Of a stretch of 64,000 nucleotides of DNA, positions 45,386 through 59,254 are shown piece after piece. The notes beneath the pieces are model-generated. The model had not been told where the DNA came from. It ran no database searches and saw nothing but the letters and a program-made list of their open reading frames with translations. This stretch comes from Desmodus rotundus. Lineage: Eukaryota > Chordata > Mammalia > Chiroptera > Phyllostomidae. Within the stretch, counting starts at the first letter, position 1. Each line of letters starts with the position of its first letter. The stretch covers positions 152,935,935-152,999,934 of the forward strand of contig NC_071387.1 in the NCBI RefSeq assembly GCF_022682495.2. Reading direction: 5' to 3'. The translations under genes and the position numbers were made by a program.

Positions 45386-47842
45386 GTACAAGGAAGACAT
45401 AAAAATATTTGGATGTTTAACTTTTGAATAGTTGCTTAGACTATAGTTTCAACAATAATATCAAGAAGACTAACATATGAACAATAAACAGTTTGATGTA
45501 AGAGCAGTAAACATTTATGATTTGATGAATAGTTTTGATGCTGAAGTGGATTGTAACTTTTATCTTCAAACTTAAAATATGGCTGGAAAAATAATTAGCA
45601 AAACAGCATTCACTGGGTCCTGATTCAAAATAATACCCTAAACAAATATAAATTTTAGAACAGCAAAATAGATAATGCCTGGAAATGTGACAGATAGGAT
45701 CCAACGCTTTTAATAGACATCAACTCAGAATTAAATTCTTGAGTATCAACTTTGTATCAGTACATTAAATGTGCCTCACACTGATTAGTGTCCATTATAT
45801 CAAAATTCTCCAATTAATTAAAATTTCTTAAGGCCAAAGTCTTATATATTTGTCACTGAATCTCACAGAGTATTTTGCTGATAATACTAGCCCTATATAT
45901 GATTATTAAATAAATTATTCAGATGTACTAAAATTTGGTTGTTTTAATCTTGCTAGAAATAAATGGGTCAGCTCATAGACTGAAAATCTTTTACTATGGA
46001 GAATTATCTATTATAATATAGCCTGTGGCATTTTGTGACAGTAAATTCTTATAAAAACATTATTTTAAAGATTCTCATTTATTTAGGCCACAACTAGAGT
46101 AATTCTCTCCATTAATATTTTGATGTGAGAAGTTTAAAAATTAATTATATATAATAAGAGATTAGTGAAGAGTAAGAAGAAATTGGGGTAATTTAAATGA
46201 AGGTTGAAACCCTGAAACCATCCTTAATAATAATTTAAAGTATATAAGATAGCAAGTGACAAATGATTTTTAAATTCTACTGTGAAAACAAAATAATAAA
46301 ATAGCATGACTTACTTAAACAGAATATTCTGGATATAAGAAATACATTTCTGATTGTAAGGCAGAAGTTACCAGCAAAATGAATTGTGAAATAATCTTTG
46401 AATTGTTCATACATAATAAAGATGTTGGTGTTTTTGTCATCATGGCAGTATAAAGTCTGAATTTTCATGTTACAGTTCATGAACATCTACCACTCTTTTC
46501 TAAGGCCAATGAGGCTAAACTGTTGAGTCTATCCTGTATTGACTCAGCAAGGCAACAGCATCAAAAAGACACTCCTCTTTTAGGTCGGGCCCTCCATTGC
46601 TATGAGTCAGCATGGGAACCCTGCTGCCTACACAGAGGAGCTCCAGCTAGATCCTGGGCTACCCTCTCCCTACCTTCAGCTGTTTCCAGCTCTTCCCTCC
46701 CTAGTGGGCAACAGTGCCCTGCTCCTACTGTCCAGAGGAGGCCCGCATCCTATGAAAAGTTGTTTTGCAACTGGCAAGCTACAGCTTCCTATGAGAGTCA
46801 TGCTGTGTTTGAAGAAGTCTGAAGCTCAGGAGTCAGATAAAAGGGAGGCTTAGTCCTTAGCTCCTGTCTTGCCCTCTTCTCCTCATCCTGGAGGTACTAA
46901 CTGCCCTTCTGAATCCACTACTTCTGGATTCCCTAGAATCTTTTTCCCCCATTCAATAGTTAACTACTTTTACTAGTAAACAATTATTTATATTTGACTT
47001 TCCTTATTCAAATAACCAGTGAGGTTTCAGTGACCTGATTGGACCCATGATATAAACATTTAATAACTGGCTCATTGATGGAGTATCATCCTATACTGAC
47101 CTGTATCTTTCCACCAGAGACATAGCTGATCTGAAGAGTTACATGATAATGCTTAAAAACCAAACTTTATAAAAACCATGGAAACAGGGAATATCAGAGT
47201 TTAAAAAAAAGACTCATTTCTAATTTGATTTTATTATATCATTCTGAGCATATAGGAACTGCAAAAATATACTTTGTTTTTTAAAATGTGGCTATCATTT
47301 CTACAGCACTCTTTCTTACACTCCCACTTACCAACTATTGGTCAAATGCTTTCTTTGGAACCAACATTTGGAGTCTCTTGCTCACAGTATACATAGAAAA
47401 TGATTACTTTCTGCTTGCTACCTTAGCGGAATAATTGGAACAAATACATTTTAAGACTCATTCCAAGTGGTTCATTTGCAAGTATAAGTAAGTTGTTCGA
47501 TGGATTTGGAAGTGTATCTTTTGTATGGCCAACTGTTCTTTTCTTAAAGTTAGTAAAGTTTCACAACTTTGGGGTTTGTGAAAAGGGAAAACTGTAATTT
47601 TAGCAGACAGTGTTGTTCTTAGGCATGGACAAACTTGGGTTCCTGCCCGGCTTCCCAACTGTAGGATTGTGTTGCTCTGCCTCTTGTCAGGACCTCTGTT
47701 TTCTGTTAATAGACCACAAGTTTTCTTGTGGGTATTCTATTGTTAAGGATGATAAAAACAAATTCTTATAGAAAACTTGGTAGAAATTTAGAGTGCTTGT
47801 ACCAGAAACAGTAAAATAATCTTATTTTAGTGTTAACATAAT

Positions 47843-47902
47843 TCTCTCTGTCTCTCTCTCTGTCTCTCTCTCTGTCTCTCTCTCTGTCTCTCTCTCTGTC
47901 TC

Positions 47903-47940
<38 letters not shown>
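47843..47940. repeat. CT-rich array with 12-bp period
   Basis: The unit TCTCTCTCTCTG repeats about six times, then passes into plain (TC)n. An A-rich tract with GAAA units follows at 48010-48065. The 116-codon ORF on the minus strand here is Arg-Glu-Arg-Asp repeat sequence and is an artefact of the simple repeat. Confidence 0.9.
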
Positions 47941-47943
<3 letters not shown>

Positions 47944-49459
47944 CTCTCTCCTCTCTTTTCTTTGGCAGAAAACAGAGGCACCAGCTGGCTTGGCTGACAC
48001 CTCATCTCAAAAAAAAAAAAAAAAGAAAGAAAAAAAGAAAGAAAGAAAGAAGGGAAGAAAGAAAAGTAAAGAAGAAGGATCAGAAGAAAAGAAAATCGAG
48101 GCACAGATGGCAACAAACATTCTCAAACCTCCATGATGAAAAGTTCTGAGACAGAATACTCAGGGATTGGGCAGCCATCCCTTTGATGATAGATTTTCAA
48201 AGATCTAGTGCTTAGTGTAGGTTATAGAGATGGGTTGGAAAAGTCTATTTTTAAGAAAAGAAAAAGGAAAGATTTAGTTACCTAAATAGAAAGAACTTTA
48301 TGAAAAAAAATTTAGGCAATCTTAATTACTCTAGATAATTACTCTAAGTGTAGGGTGCCAGGGTGGGGACGGGGGAAACAGTTTGACCTAGGGTCATTTT
48401 TACTTTTTTTAGGAAGACCTTCATCAAAGCATAAAAATGGCAGCTATATTAGGCAACTGTATTAGATAGCTATTCCATAAAGTCTTAAAAAGCATAAAGA
48501 CTAGAGAAGAATATTATCTAATCATTATCAATACCTAATCATAGAAGCAAAATTATCATTTTCCATGATTTTCAGACAGTTATATGAAAGGCTCCCTTTC
48601 CCCACTCAACATCCTTTAACAGTATAAGATGAAAAGCTTTAGTCATGACTCTGAAAATACTTACTTTAAAATTTCAACTAATATCAGGAACCCAAAGAAA
48701 CAAAGTAAATCTTCTTATAAGCTTGTACTAAATTATTATACAATGGTGAAATTGAGATTTACTTCCTAGTGGGTTAGTAACTATATAACCTACAAAAAAT
48801 ACAATAAATAATAGCAAATAATATTTAAGTGAAGCAGAGTAAGTATGCATTCTCAATTTTAGGATCCCTTTGAAATCCATTATTTCTGAGAGTTAGAACG
48901 AATTTGTGCTTTTCCACAATAAGTACTCCAAAGAGATAGCTTTCTTTTTAAGGAAACAGTTTTAAAAGGCTGATAAGACAACATCAAAAGGCCAGTGGGA
49001 CAAATGATTTTGAATGTTAGTAAGTGAAGCATAGACTCAGTGAATACATCCAACTAAAAAAATCCTCCTTGTTGATACCTGTCTACTCTCTGCCGAACCA
49101 CCCTTCATCTGAGTCTAGCTCCCTAAAGCAATGTCTATTGCTCTCACATGTCATCCTGAGGATCTAGACCTCAGGATGTCTTTTTCTAGCCTTTAGATGG
49201 TGGTACCTCCTAAAATCCCCACCTAAAATCATCTTCTTGGCCCCAATTATTCAGGGCTTTGTTAAAATTCTATGGTACCCATGACATGAGCCTCCTTGAC
49301 TGTATATAATATAATCTGCTTATTAGTGCTCATTGTGCTGTTCTCAAAGGAACAAAAGAGATACTTTACCTACAAATATGTTTCTTTTCAAGGGAATCTC
49401 AAGCACTATGGAAGGATGATGGGGGAGGTTTGAGGAAAAGAATAACCTCACATCAATCT

Positions 49460-49840
49460 CAAATTATGTGTATGTATAATGTATATATACTCATTATATA
49501 CTTATAATATTATATACATATATATTATACACATATAATATATAACATACACGTGTATAATATAAAATTATGTGTGTGTGTGTGTGCAATGTATACATAC
49601 ATCCTTGGCTGCCAGGTTAATCTATGTCATACAAGCTGTTGTTGTTACATTAATAATGGTTGGACTTTTTCAGGACATACATCATATATATATGTATATA
49701 TGATAATATGTGTATATATATATATATATATATAAGAGCCATTTGTGTGTATATATGTGCTAATTTGTATATAGTGAGTGTATATATTATATGATAATAT
49801 ATATAAATATATATATGATAGCCTACATATATATATGTAG
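49460..49840. repeat. TA/TG-rich compound microsatellite
   Basis: Blocks of TA, TATG and GT repeats, with several near-palindromic ATATAT stretches. ORFs across it are Tyr/Ile repeats and have no biological meaning. Confidence 0.85.
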
Positions 49841-52329
49841 GTCCCATAAATGAGTTACAGAGTATAGGTGGAGGAGGATGTAGTGAACAAGAAAACATAT
49901 TTAAATAGCGCAGTTTCTATTTCATTTCACTTGACCATTAACATACAGAAATATAGAAGACATATTAACCAAGAGTCCTATTTATAGAATAGGAATCAGA
50001 GATACCTATTTATAAAAAGAACAGAGATTTCTATTTACCCAAAGAAGCCAGAAATCTAGATCTTTAAGTGAATCTTCTAGTTGTTAATGTTGATTTATTT
50101 ACATGTGAAGTTTGATCAACACATGTTTGAAGACTGAATACAATCTATGGCCATTGTTTCTAAGGAGGAAGCTGCTGACGTGAAGAGCTTTTCTCTGAGG
50201 GAAATTTAAAGATCCAAACATTACTTGCGGGGAAGAGACAGCAAATACCCAATAGACATAAGGGAAGAGCTCCTACAATGCAAAGTCACGGCAATAGGTT
50301 TAAGTCTAGGCCAACACATTGCCACTCAGTGAAGAAATGGTTAATAATATTTCGTGAATTTAACAGGTTTCTAAATAATGTAACACCAAATGACTAATTG
50401 AGATATAAAACTTTTTGATAATAAGTAATGATTGGGTAGATTAAGCTTTCTTCTATTTTTAAAGCCAAAGGTCTTTTATACAAGTGGTCCTCTCAATTAT
50501 TCCTGCACAATGGTCTCAGCCTAAAGCTTTTATTGTTGTTTGTTTTCAGCATCTAAACAGAGAACTTAGCAGACCAAATTTTCAAGCATGTGTATGGCTC
50601 ACCCAGGCATATCCTAAAGATATCTTGAGCACACTGCTGCTTTTTATCTTAATGTTGTCTTTATTTCTATCAATTTAAAGGTATATTTGCTAATCTGGTC
50701 TCCATAGTAGGATCAAGTGAAAAGGTAATAGGTGTCTGAAGTGAAACAAAAAGGGGTAAAATACAGAGATTATCAGAAAACAGCGTGAACATATTACCAA
50801 TATTAGGCAAGAAAATGAATTATTTAATGTCATTCTCTATTAACATAACAGTTAAAATAGGACCAAAATATACATAAAAATGAAATAAAACAATTAGGCA
50901 AGACTTTAAATGGTTCATTATTATTAATTCATTTAGTGTTCATTATAATTGTGCTGGTCATAATGAATTCACTTGATATTAATGGGAATGCTCAGCAGCA
51001 ATATCACTGTAATGTAGTTTTAATTCATGTGTCATTAAAGTGAAGCAATACCAAAATTTGTATTTATTTTGAATACTCTACTGATCTCTGATTTTTAGAA
51101 ACATTATAACAATGATTGTATTTTTTTAAATCTGGGTGAACAGTGGAGGTTTAAGACAAACTAAGAATGTGTATCTTGAGCTACATCAGTAATGTTAAAG
51201 TTAACAGAGGTTTCCTCTGAAAGTAAAATATCTTATGACATTTGGAAAATACAGGGGTTAGTAGAGGGGGTACTGCAAGATTTGTCGTATATAAATATTT
51301 GTTAACATTTAACTCTTCCATGCTATTAAATCTTTTTTAACTTATTGCCACTAACATGGCATTAGCAAAGATATTTTGAATTTCCCATCTTCTGCATTTG
51401 TGGAAAGTTGTAGGTAAATTCTATATTTGGCATTTCCTTGGACCAAATAGTGATTTTAGTTATTTCCAAATAATATTTCATTCACGCTAAAAAATAGAAT
51501 TTATTTATGATAAAAATTGTATCTTCTTTAGTGAATAGTTCCAGATTTTTATAAAGATATTGAGGAAAGTCTACAGAGAATTCCTCTGTAGAACCATCAG
51601 GTTTTAATAAAAACCCTCAAAATAGCAGCAGAAATGTACCCAGTAACATGTTTACTTTTGCTTTCTCTGGAGGCGGTCTGTAAACCACTTTGCTAAACCG
51701 TCTAAGAACTAATGACAACAGACAAACAACCCAAATCCGTATTCCAATCAACAGGCCCACTAAAAGAGCACTTAACCCTTTAGGCTGTTACTCAGCAACG
51801 CAGGAGAAATCAGCCTACCCTGAAATTTCTCGCCTGGTATGTTATGTTCTCATGCACCGTTCACAAGCTAGGTAGCCTAGAGGTATATCTGTGTATAATT
51901 TGTCATTTTATTCATTACTGTGGAAATAATTAATTGGAATAAAGTTATCTTAAATAGCAATTAAGACTGCTTTCTGTCTCTACAACCTCCACTGCAAATT
52001 AAAAATTGTTTAATGGCAGCCTTTATAAATCTAACTCACACTGGTACTTTTCTTGCTATTTGCAATCACGTTAACAAAAATTCATGAAATATAAACTAAT
52101 TAATTAAAAGATTATAAATTAATAATATTTTTAAAAGGATTTTCTCTCCTGCCTGAAATAATTAAAATATTGAGCAAAATATATGAAATAGCACTTTTAA
52201 GACATTGGATATCAGGTAGTGGGATAAGTGTTTCTGAAAGAAGAGAAACCAAGCATGTCCCATGATCATTCAGTTTACTGGCCGGAGGGGAAGTATGTAG
52301 GCCTCAGCTTAGTGTCGGGTAACCCATGT

Positions 52330-54180
52330 GGTGTTATGAAGTGAATTTGTAGCTCACACAGACCAAAGTTTAGCTAGAGTTCACAGAGCAAAGCACTGGA
52401 GAGGAGATAACTGCAGAGAGAGAAAGAGATAAAGAGATAGATAGAAGATAGAGTTAGAAAGAAAGAACAAGAAATCCAGAAATCTACAGAGGGCCCATGA
52501 GTCTTCACCAGAATAACCAGTACATGACATGAGAGGAAACTGCTTGAGACCAAAGAAAGAACAGCATAATTAGTAGAGGAAACTTCAGGACAAAGAGAGA
52601 GCTAAGAGCAGAATTTAGTCGTACCAGCCATGGCAGAAAAATGTTGACAAGCAATCAGGACAATCTCTTGAGAGAAAGGAAATAAGCTATTGGCAGGCAT
52701 CAGGGGAGCACTCAGAAGTTTCCTGCCTCAGGAATGGGGCAAAACTGATCCTAAAATCAGCTCCAATATGCATTTCAAAAAGCTTAAAAGAAAATTTCAA
52801 AAGATCAAACTATTTCCAAAAAATTTAAATACAACCAAGAAAAAAAGTTTAGTGGTATTTATGGAAATTAATAAAGTACCCAGCAGCCAGAAGGTAGAAT
52901 GTACAATATTTGACATCTAAGAAAAATTACCAGATATACCATTAGAAGGAAAATATTTATCCATAAGGAGAAAAATCAATCAATAGAAACTGACTCAGAA
53001 ATAACACAGATAATAAAATTAGTGGACAAAACCACTAAAACAGCTATTCCAACTATGTTTCATATATTTATAAATGTATAAAAATTAAGTATATTAAGTA
53101 GAAACATGGAAAATTTAAGCATTCCAAAACAAACTTATAGAAAATGAATATTACAATTCCTGTGTTGAAAAATACACCAAATGGAATTACTAGCAAATTA
53201 GATACTACTACAGAAGAAAAGATTAGTGAACATGAAAAAGATAGCAATACAAACTATCCAACATAAAACACCAAAAGAAACTAAGACTAAAAAAAAACAT
53301 AATCAGAGCATCATTAAGCTATGGAACGATTCAAATCTGCATGAAATTGGAGTATCCAAAAAAACGAGAGGAGGAACAGAAAAAAAATTTTGAAGAATTT
53401 TCCAAATTAGAGAAATAGTATAAACCCACAGATTTAAAAAGTTTAATAAACTTCACAAAAATGCAAAGATAGTAAAAAAGAGAGAAAAGGTAATAAGAAC
53501 AGGTTGGAAAATTAAGAAGAAGAAGAAGACAAATACCAAATAGGAAGGTTTAATTTCAAGTATATCAATATTCACATTAAACATAAATTACATAAAAATC
53601 TCAATTAAAAGGCAAATATTGTCATATTTAAGTAAAATGATTTAACATGTTGCATACAAGAAATGTGTTTTAAATTTAAAGACCAGTTTAAAAGGAAAAC
53701 AATATAGAATGATATTCCATGCTACCAGTAATTCAAAAAAAGCTGAAGTGGCAATGAAAATATTAGACAAAGCAGGTCTCAGAGCAAAGAATATTATCAT
53801 ACTGATAAAGAGGTTTATTTCAAGAATGCAAAATTGATTTAACACTCAAAAGCAATCAATGTAAAATACTCTATTAAAGGCTAAAAGTGTAAAACCATAT
53901 GATCTTATAAATATATGCAAAAAATCAACAAAATCCGAAATCCATTCCTGTGAGAAATGCTCCTCTGAAAAAAACAGAAATAAAAAAGTAACATCCTTAG
54001 CCTGATGATCCTTGAAACCTAAGCTAATATACTGAATGACAAAGGGTTTAACGCATCCCCTCTAAGATCATGAAAAAGACAAAGATGCATGCTCGAACTG
54101 CTTTTATTAAACATTCAGTTATTTATAACTCTCTCTCTCCATTTGCTATTGAAGAAAATAATAAACTTTAAGCATAAGTA
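52330..54180 (+). mobile_element. Ancient L1 (ORF1 to RT region), deleted and eroded
   Basis: Plus-strand L1M-type content: leader and ORF1 N-terminus from about 52900, ORF1 middle (ATGGAACGATTCAAATCTGC and AAATTGGAGTATCC-like words at 53320-53370), endonuclease end near 53690-53780, then RT pieces to about 54180 (CCCCTCTAAGATCATGAAAA, the LRSGTRQG region). Parts are missing between these blocks. The frame is destroyed. Confidence 0.65.
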
Positions 54181-54719
54181 CTAGAAAACAACTGTATTAG
54201 GTAGTCTAGAAGACATTTTGCAGGAGCAAAACTAATATAAATTATAAAGCTTGTCCTTTCTGTATAATAAAAAATTGAGGGAAGAGCCCTCAAAAATAAC
54301 AAAAATCAGATACACTGACATGTTTCATCACAAGACAGCACAAAGAGGCTTTCAGGAGTCACAAACAGGAGGAAGCAAACTCAGCTCCTGCTGTGTGGTT
54401 ATCAGTATTTTCTCATCATCAATAGGAAGCAAATAGCAGAAAGTATCCTTCTGTTTCTCCATTTTCACCACATCAGGTCCTGTTGTCTCAGACTGCCTTC
54501 CAAACACTACTCTTGCCATAACATAGCCAAAACAGGACCATGCGTTCCATCTCCTCTCCTGTATCCACCTCTTCCCATGCCAGAAAATGGAACCACTATT
54601 CACCCAGTTAGTTGCTACTACTTACAGAGTTAATTGCTCAAGGCAAAAAAATGGATGGTTATACTTTCATTTCTGTATTTCCTTCATCTAATATTTTGTA
54701 CAATGATAAGTACTGTCTA
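54181..54719. other. Unassigned
   Basis: No gene or repeat recognised. Confidence 0.35.
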
Positions 54720-55400
54720 ATGTATTGGTAATACCCATCTTGGATTTCATCAATTCTTACCATTTCCTTATAATCCTAGTCTGAGGTAGTTATCTCTTGC
54801 TTGCACTACTGCAGCTGCCTTTTCTCTGGTTTCCCTCTGACATATACGTTGTTCACAGTAATCCGTTCTAGCAGCTAGCTCTAGTGATCTTCTAAATTAT
54901 AGATCAAATCATGGCATGTACCTGCTTAACAGCAAGCAATACTCCCTACTTCCACCAGCAAAAGTTTAAACGTTTTACCGTGGCTGCAAGACTGTACAGG
55001 ATTCAGCCTCAATTCTACCTTTCAGATTTCATCTTTACCTTCTCTTCTCCTCATCCCTCATCCTCCGTCCTCACAGATTTTGTCTTATTAACATATATGC
55101 TCTTTCGCACATAATATCCTTTGCATTTTCTGTTCCTTATGCTTGAAAAGCTCTGCCCACATTTTCACGGGACTACCTCCTGGTCTTACCCAAGGTCCTC
55201 GTCCATGAGCCCTTTCTTGAAGACCCCAACTGAATCGGAATCTTCAACCTCAACCATAATTCTCTACCTCATTTGGTTCCCTCTTCTCAATACTACTGTA
55301 AAGTCAGAATCTCAGTTTCTTTTGTCCAGCAGTGTATCCTCAACACCTACAACAACAATGGGAGATTGGTATACCCTCAATAAAATATATACCCACTGAA
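54720..55400 (+). mobile_element. L2 LINE 3' end (ancient)
   Basis: The part at 55110-55230 follows the L2 3' end: CTTTGCATTTTCTGTTCC, TTGAAAAGCTCTGCCC, and the CCTTTCTTGAAGACCCC block; the end near 55370 has the AATAAA-like close. Divergence is high, as expected for L2. Confidence 0.6.
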
Positions 55401-56439
55401 CGATCAACAACTTAGTGACTCAAAAACACAAGCTCTCTGTGAGGTGTAAAGTGAAGCCGTGTTCTCAGTAACCAATAGGCAGAGGGAAGAAAAGAGAATT
55501 TTCAGTCTCCAGGGTCCTTACTCTTGGGTAAAAGGCACTTAATACACAAAGTTGTTGACATACAAGGGTCTTGCTGTCTAATGTCTATTGTCCTCCTTTT
55601 AGACAGATCACACACTGTGCTTGTACAATTCTCTGTGAGGGGATGCATTATACAAATGACTATTTGACTCTTGGTCATTATTGTATCCCTATCAACTTTC
55701 AGAGAAATGTATTAGAGACAAAATAAACTGTTTTGAACCTTTTATGGATGTTCTCTTGTCTTTGATTCTGTGGACAGGGTTCTGTGATGGATTAATCTGC
55801 ATAAGGTCAGTTATCAGCCCCTGGTTATTTATGTTCATGCAGAAACTTCACCTTAATACCACCTCAACAGTAAGGATCAGTGGAAAAGTTCTGCAGACAA
55901 ATCAAGTAAAACCGATTTGTATCTTCCATCCTCATTTTTTAAACATATTTTAATGGCTTCATATCTTATGCACTCAAGCAGGTCATTCACTAAGTGAAGC
56001 TATTACTTTATAACTTGAAAATTAAAGAAGCCAAAAACATCATTTATATGATATGATTTGTGATCAGTTTGCATAAGTAACAAAGTAACACTGGCAGGAA
56101 AGTGATTTAATCCCCTTTCCCTGCCCCTGTCACACTTTGGCAACTAGAGAAATGAGGTCATGATTTAGAAAACAGCCAGGACTTCACTTGAGGACATCTA
56201 AATGTGATCTCGAATATAGGTCTGTAATAGGAAGGTAATACAGTAAGAGAAAATTGAAATAATTTCATTGTGCTTCCTCTTAGGAGAATAATATTCCAAA
56301 GAGATGGATGATTAACCTAACATAGCATTTCTGAATGTCCAAATATTAATAGGTATGACTACTGTAGAGTTCAAAGGCCAAAGTAAGCTTTTTAAAATTT
56401 ACTATAGCACAACATTTAACTACATCACTATTGACTACA
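55401..56439. other. Unassigned
   Basis: No gene or repeat recognised in this 1-kb stretch. The 90-codon ORF (55681-55953) has no family that I recognise. Confidence 0.35.
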
Positions 56440-56630
56440 ATGTTACCTCCAAAGCAAGGCCTTCCTTCTCTGACTACCCCACGTGAAACACTCCTTTATC
56501 CTCTTACTCTGCTTTTTTTCTTCCTATTGCACTTATCACTACCGTTCACTATATTATATATATAATTAGTTTTCTATTGTCTTTCTTCCCTACTAAAATG
56601 TAACTCACTTTTAGACTTTTAAACTATGTC
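56440..56630 (+). mobile_element. L2 LINE 3' end (ancient)
   Basis: CAAGGCCTTCCTTCTCTGAC, then CACTTATCACTACCGTTCAC, the GTTTTCTATTGTCTTTCTTC block and TACTAAAATGTAACTCACTT follow the L2 3' end in order. Confidence 0.8.
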
Positions 56631-56684
56631 CCAGTGCCAAGAATTATATCCCAAAACCCCAAAATTTATTTATAAAAAATTGTG

Positions 56685-57060
56685 TATTTATTCTTACATG
56701 TTCAAAGTTCAGTCACCTTCAACATACTTTTCATTTGATCCAATACACCTACTGAGATGTTTTTCTACTACTGAAAACAGTTTTGAACTCATCAATTTTT
56801 ATGCCTTTTAGTATTTATTCTTAAACATTTAAACTTCAGTCACAGTCAAAGTACTCTCTATTTGACGGAATACACCTATTGAGATGTTTTCTCCACTCAT
56901 TGATTTTGATGCTTTTAGTGCTTTTCCCATTTTTTGTTTCACCTCTTCCACATCATCAAACTGTTTCCCTGTGAGGACTTCTTTCATCCAGGGAAACAAA
57001 AACAAGTAGCTTGGGGCGAGATCAGGTGAATAGGGAGTGTGACGCACAGGGGTCATGCTA
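56685..57060 (-). pseudogene. Mariner transposase 3' fragment with tandem duplication
   Basis: On the minus strand 56829-57056 reads HTPYSPDLAPSYLFLFPWMK, then KQFDDVEEVKQKM, the C-terminal part of a mariner-family (DDD) transposase: the YSPDLAPSD block just follows the last catalytic Asp, which lies outside the open piece. The catalytic N-terminal part is not present. Downstream of the coding part a ~127-bp segment occurs twice in tandem (56685-56811 and 56812-56930). The frame is broken and the gene is dead. It is a cut-and-paste DNA transposon. Confidence 0.8.
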
Positions 57061-59240
57061 GTAAAACACCCATCATGAAATGGGCAAATGCATTGAAAGA
57101 GTCTTCAAGAAATTCACTGAAGCTAAATACAGCCTATCACAGTAACACCAGCTGGTGCACTGATACAAATGGGTTCCTAGAACACCTGCCTAGTTGGGGG
57201 AGCCTGTATTATAAGGGACCTGCCCTCCAGAAGATAATTCTGTTTTCTGGATCCCCTTCATATATGTGTTAAATAAATACATAATTTTATATGATCTGGA
57301 TTCAAGTCTCTATAGCTGTTGAGAAAAAAAAAATGTTATCTTCTATGTGGTCATGATTATATTGTCACAAACTAGGGGTTAACTTAAAAGTTAAATGATT
57401 GTACTCTGGAAATACTGGGAATAATTATTCAAGGTCAATTACCCCAAAATTTAAATGGACATTTTGTGTAGTGAGTGGTCCTCTGGCATAAAATTTAAAA
57501 GGTTATTAAGAAATGACTGAATTCAGTTAGTAAGCAAACATTTCATAATGTTATTTTTTTCAGTCATTTTTGCAGAGTTCCACACCAAATTACATGATTG
57601 AATAGAGATATTTTCTGTGTCCTTTACAGATTATTTTTAACAGTAAAGGTAGAGTCCCATATTACATGTGTTCCAGGTTAACAGCAACATAGAAGGGTTC
57701 TGTGGTAGAGACTGTCCTCTGTCGATTCAATAGGGCAGTTTCTAGGGAGATTTTAGAACCTGCCCAGTAACGTTCTCCTGGCTCATTTCCACACGTTGGT
57801 AGACTGATTTTCCATGTAGAAATGTATCATCTAGGAATTGCCAGTCAATTGAGTTCTTCTTTCCATTCCATCCTTTCTAAATAACCTTTGTATCTGTTTA
57901 CAGAAGAGAGGAATTTCTGTCTCATCCTGATTTTACTATGGAGCACTTTACATCATAACCCTTAAGACATCTTCAAAGAGGAAAGAGTTAGAAAAATGGG
58001 ATTACTTCATAAACTGAATATCACATCTTTTAGTTGCTCTTTTGTTTGGGTTTCCAAGTATTTACTTTCAAGAAAAGTGAAGGAGGATCTACTGGAGGTC
58101 TTCACTTGGATTATTTAAATTAATTTTTGGTAAATAACAACTATAGGAATTTTGATATATAATTTTGAGGGAATTTTAGAAATCCAGTTATAGTGCTATA
58201 AAAAAAATCTTAACATTCACATGTACTTATTATATAAATAAATTTCCTCCATGTTTAAATTTAGGAAAACAATATAATTCTTAGTGAATTCTGCAAATTT
58301 AGGTTTGAAACAAGCATGAACAAATGTATAAAATAAATGATAAAATAACTCTATCTTTTAAGAAATGCATTTACAGTAAAACATTTTATTTGTGTTTATG
58401 AAAATACCATTAATATAAATGTTTTGATCAATTTTACACTAGTAATGATTGTCATGATAATCCAATCTAAAGAAGAAAATAACCCTTATAACCTTATATT
58501 TAGAGAAAATTATAAAATAACAATATGGTGTTTATATGTTTTTTTCAAAGATGTCAAAGTGATCATAAAGTTTTCAAGTATAATATATACATATATTTTG
58601 TTAAAATTTTGTGGAAAGAATAGAATAATAATGAGTTCTAAGGAAATAAATTATATTTTCAAATGGTAATGAAGAGTTTGTCTTTATATTTTTAAATAAA
58701 TATAAGAATATCAAATTGCTATAATATAAGACTCCAAAGGGTTCATTTAAAGCAAAGATGTAGCAGCTTTTTATGCCAGTATTTAAAACCTCAAGAAATT
58801 ATATCTTTTGTAACTTTTTTAACTTATCATGAACATTTTCATATGTCAACTTAAAATATAGAAGTTAATATATGTTATTTTGAAATTCTTTGGGGATATG
58901 AGCAAAGTAGTTTGAAGAGTATGATGTAAGACTGTAATTTGAAACTATGATTCTGATCTCCATTGACAAATATTTTAAAATAATAAATCCCCTATGAAAC
59001 TATATATTAATTTATTCTATAGATATTGTTGACATGGTTTATTTAGTCTACATAGGATATGGTACTGTTGGAGGTTTTATTCAGTCTAACTATCAAAAAA
59101 AGCTGGACATTTTTTGATGTACTTTTTTCTTGTTAACTAGAAAATTAAATTGCTTGTAGTTGGCGGAGTATTCTTAAGTCAGATGGAACACTAACTTTTA
59201 AAAATATATATTGTGATATGTGCATTTTTAAAGCCATTTC
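57061..59240. other. Unassigned AT-rich DNA
   Basis: No gene or repeat family recognised. The segment near 57660-57800 is slightly GC-richer and could be an old DNA transposon, but I cannot support this. Confidence 0.4.
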
Positions 59241-59254
59241 TTCTTTTTTTGAAA

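Larger units (their letters stand above)
45386..52300. other. Mostly unannotated AT-rich DNA with microsatellites
   Basis: No gene is seen. The GC-richer patch at about 46520-46930 and the stretch 49080-49330 may be old repeats but are not assigned. Two simple repeats are listed separately. The stretches near 50930-51100 and 51600-52150 are AT-rich with several TAATTA-type words and look less degraded than their surroundings. Confidence 0.4.

Noticed and set aside
46520..46930. GC-richer patch with two overlapping ORFs (99 and 83 codons), considered as a host exon or an LTR
   Set aside because: No TG...CA ends, no splice sites flanking the frames and no recognised motif; left as unassigned.
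47766..48116. 116-codon minus-strand ORF with Arg-Glu-Arg-Asp repeats
   Set aside because: It is the translation of a CT-rich microsatellite and has no independent support.
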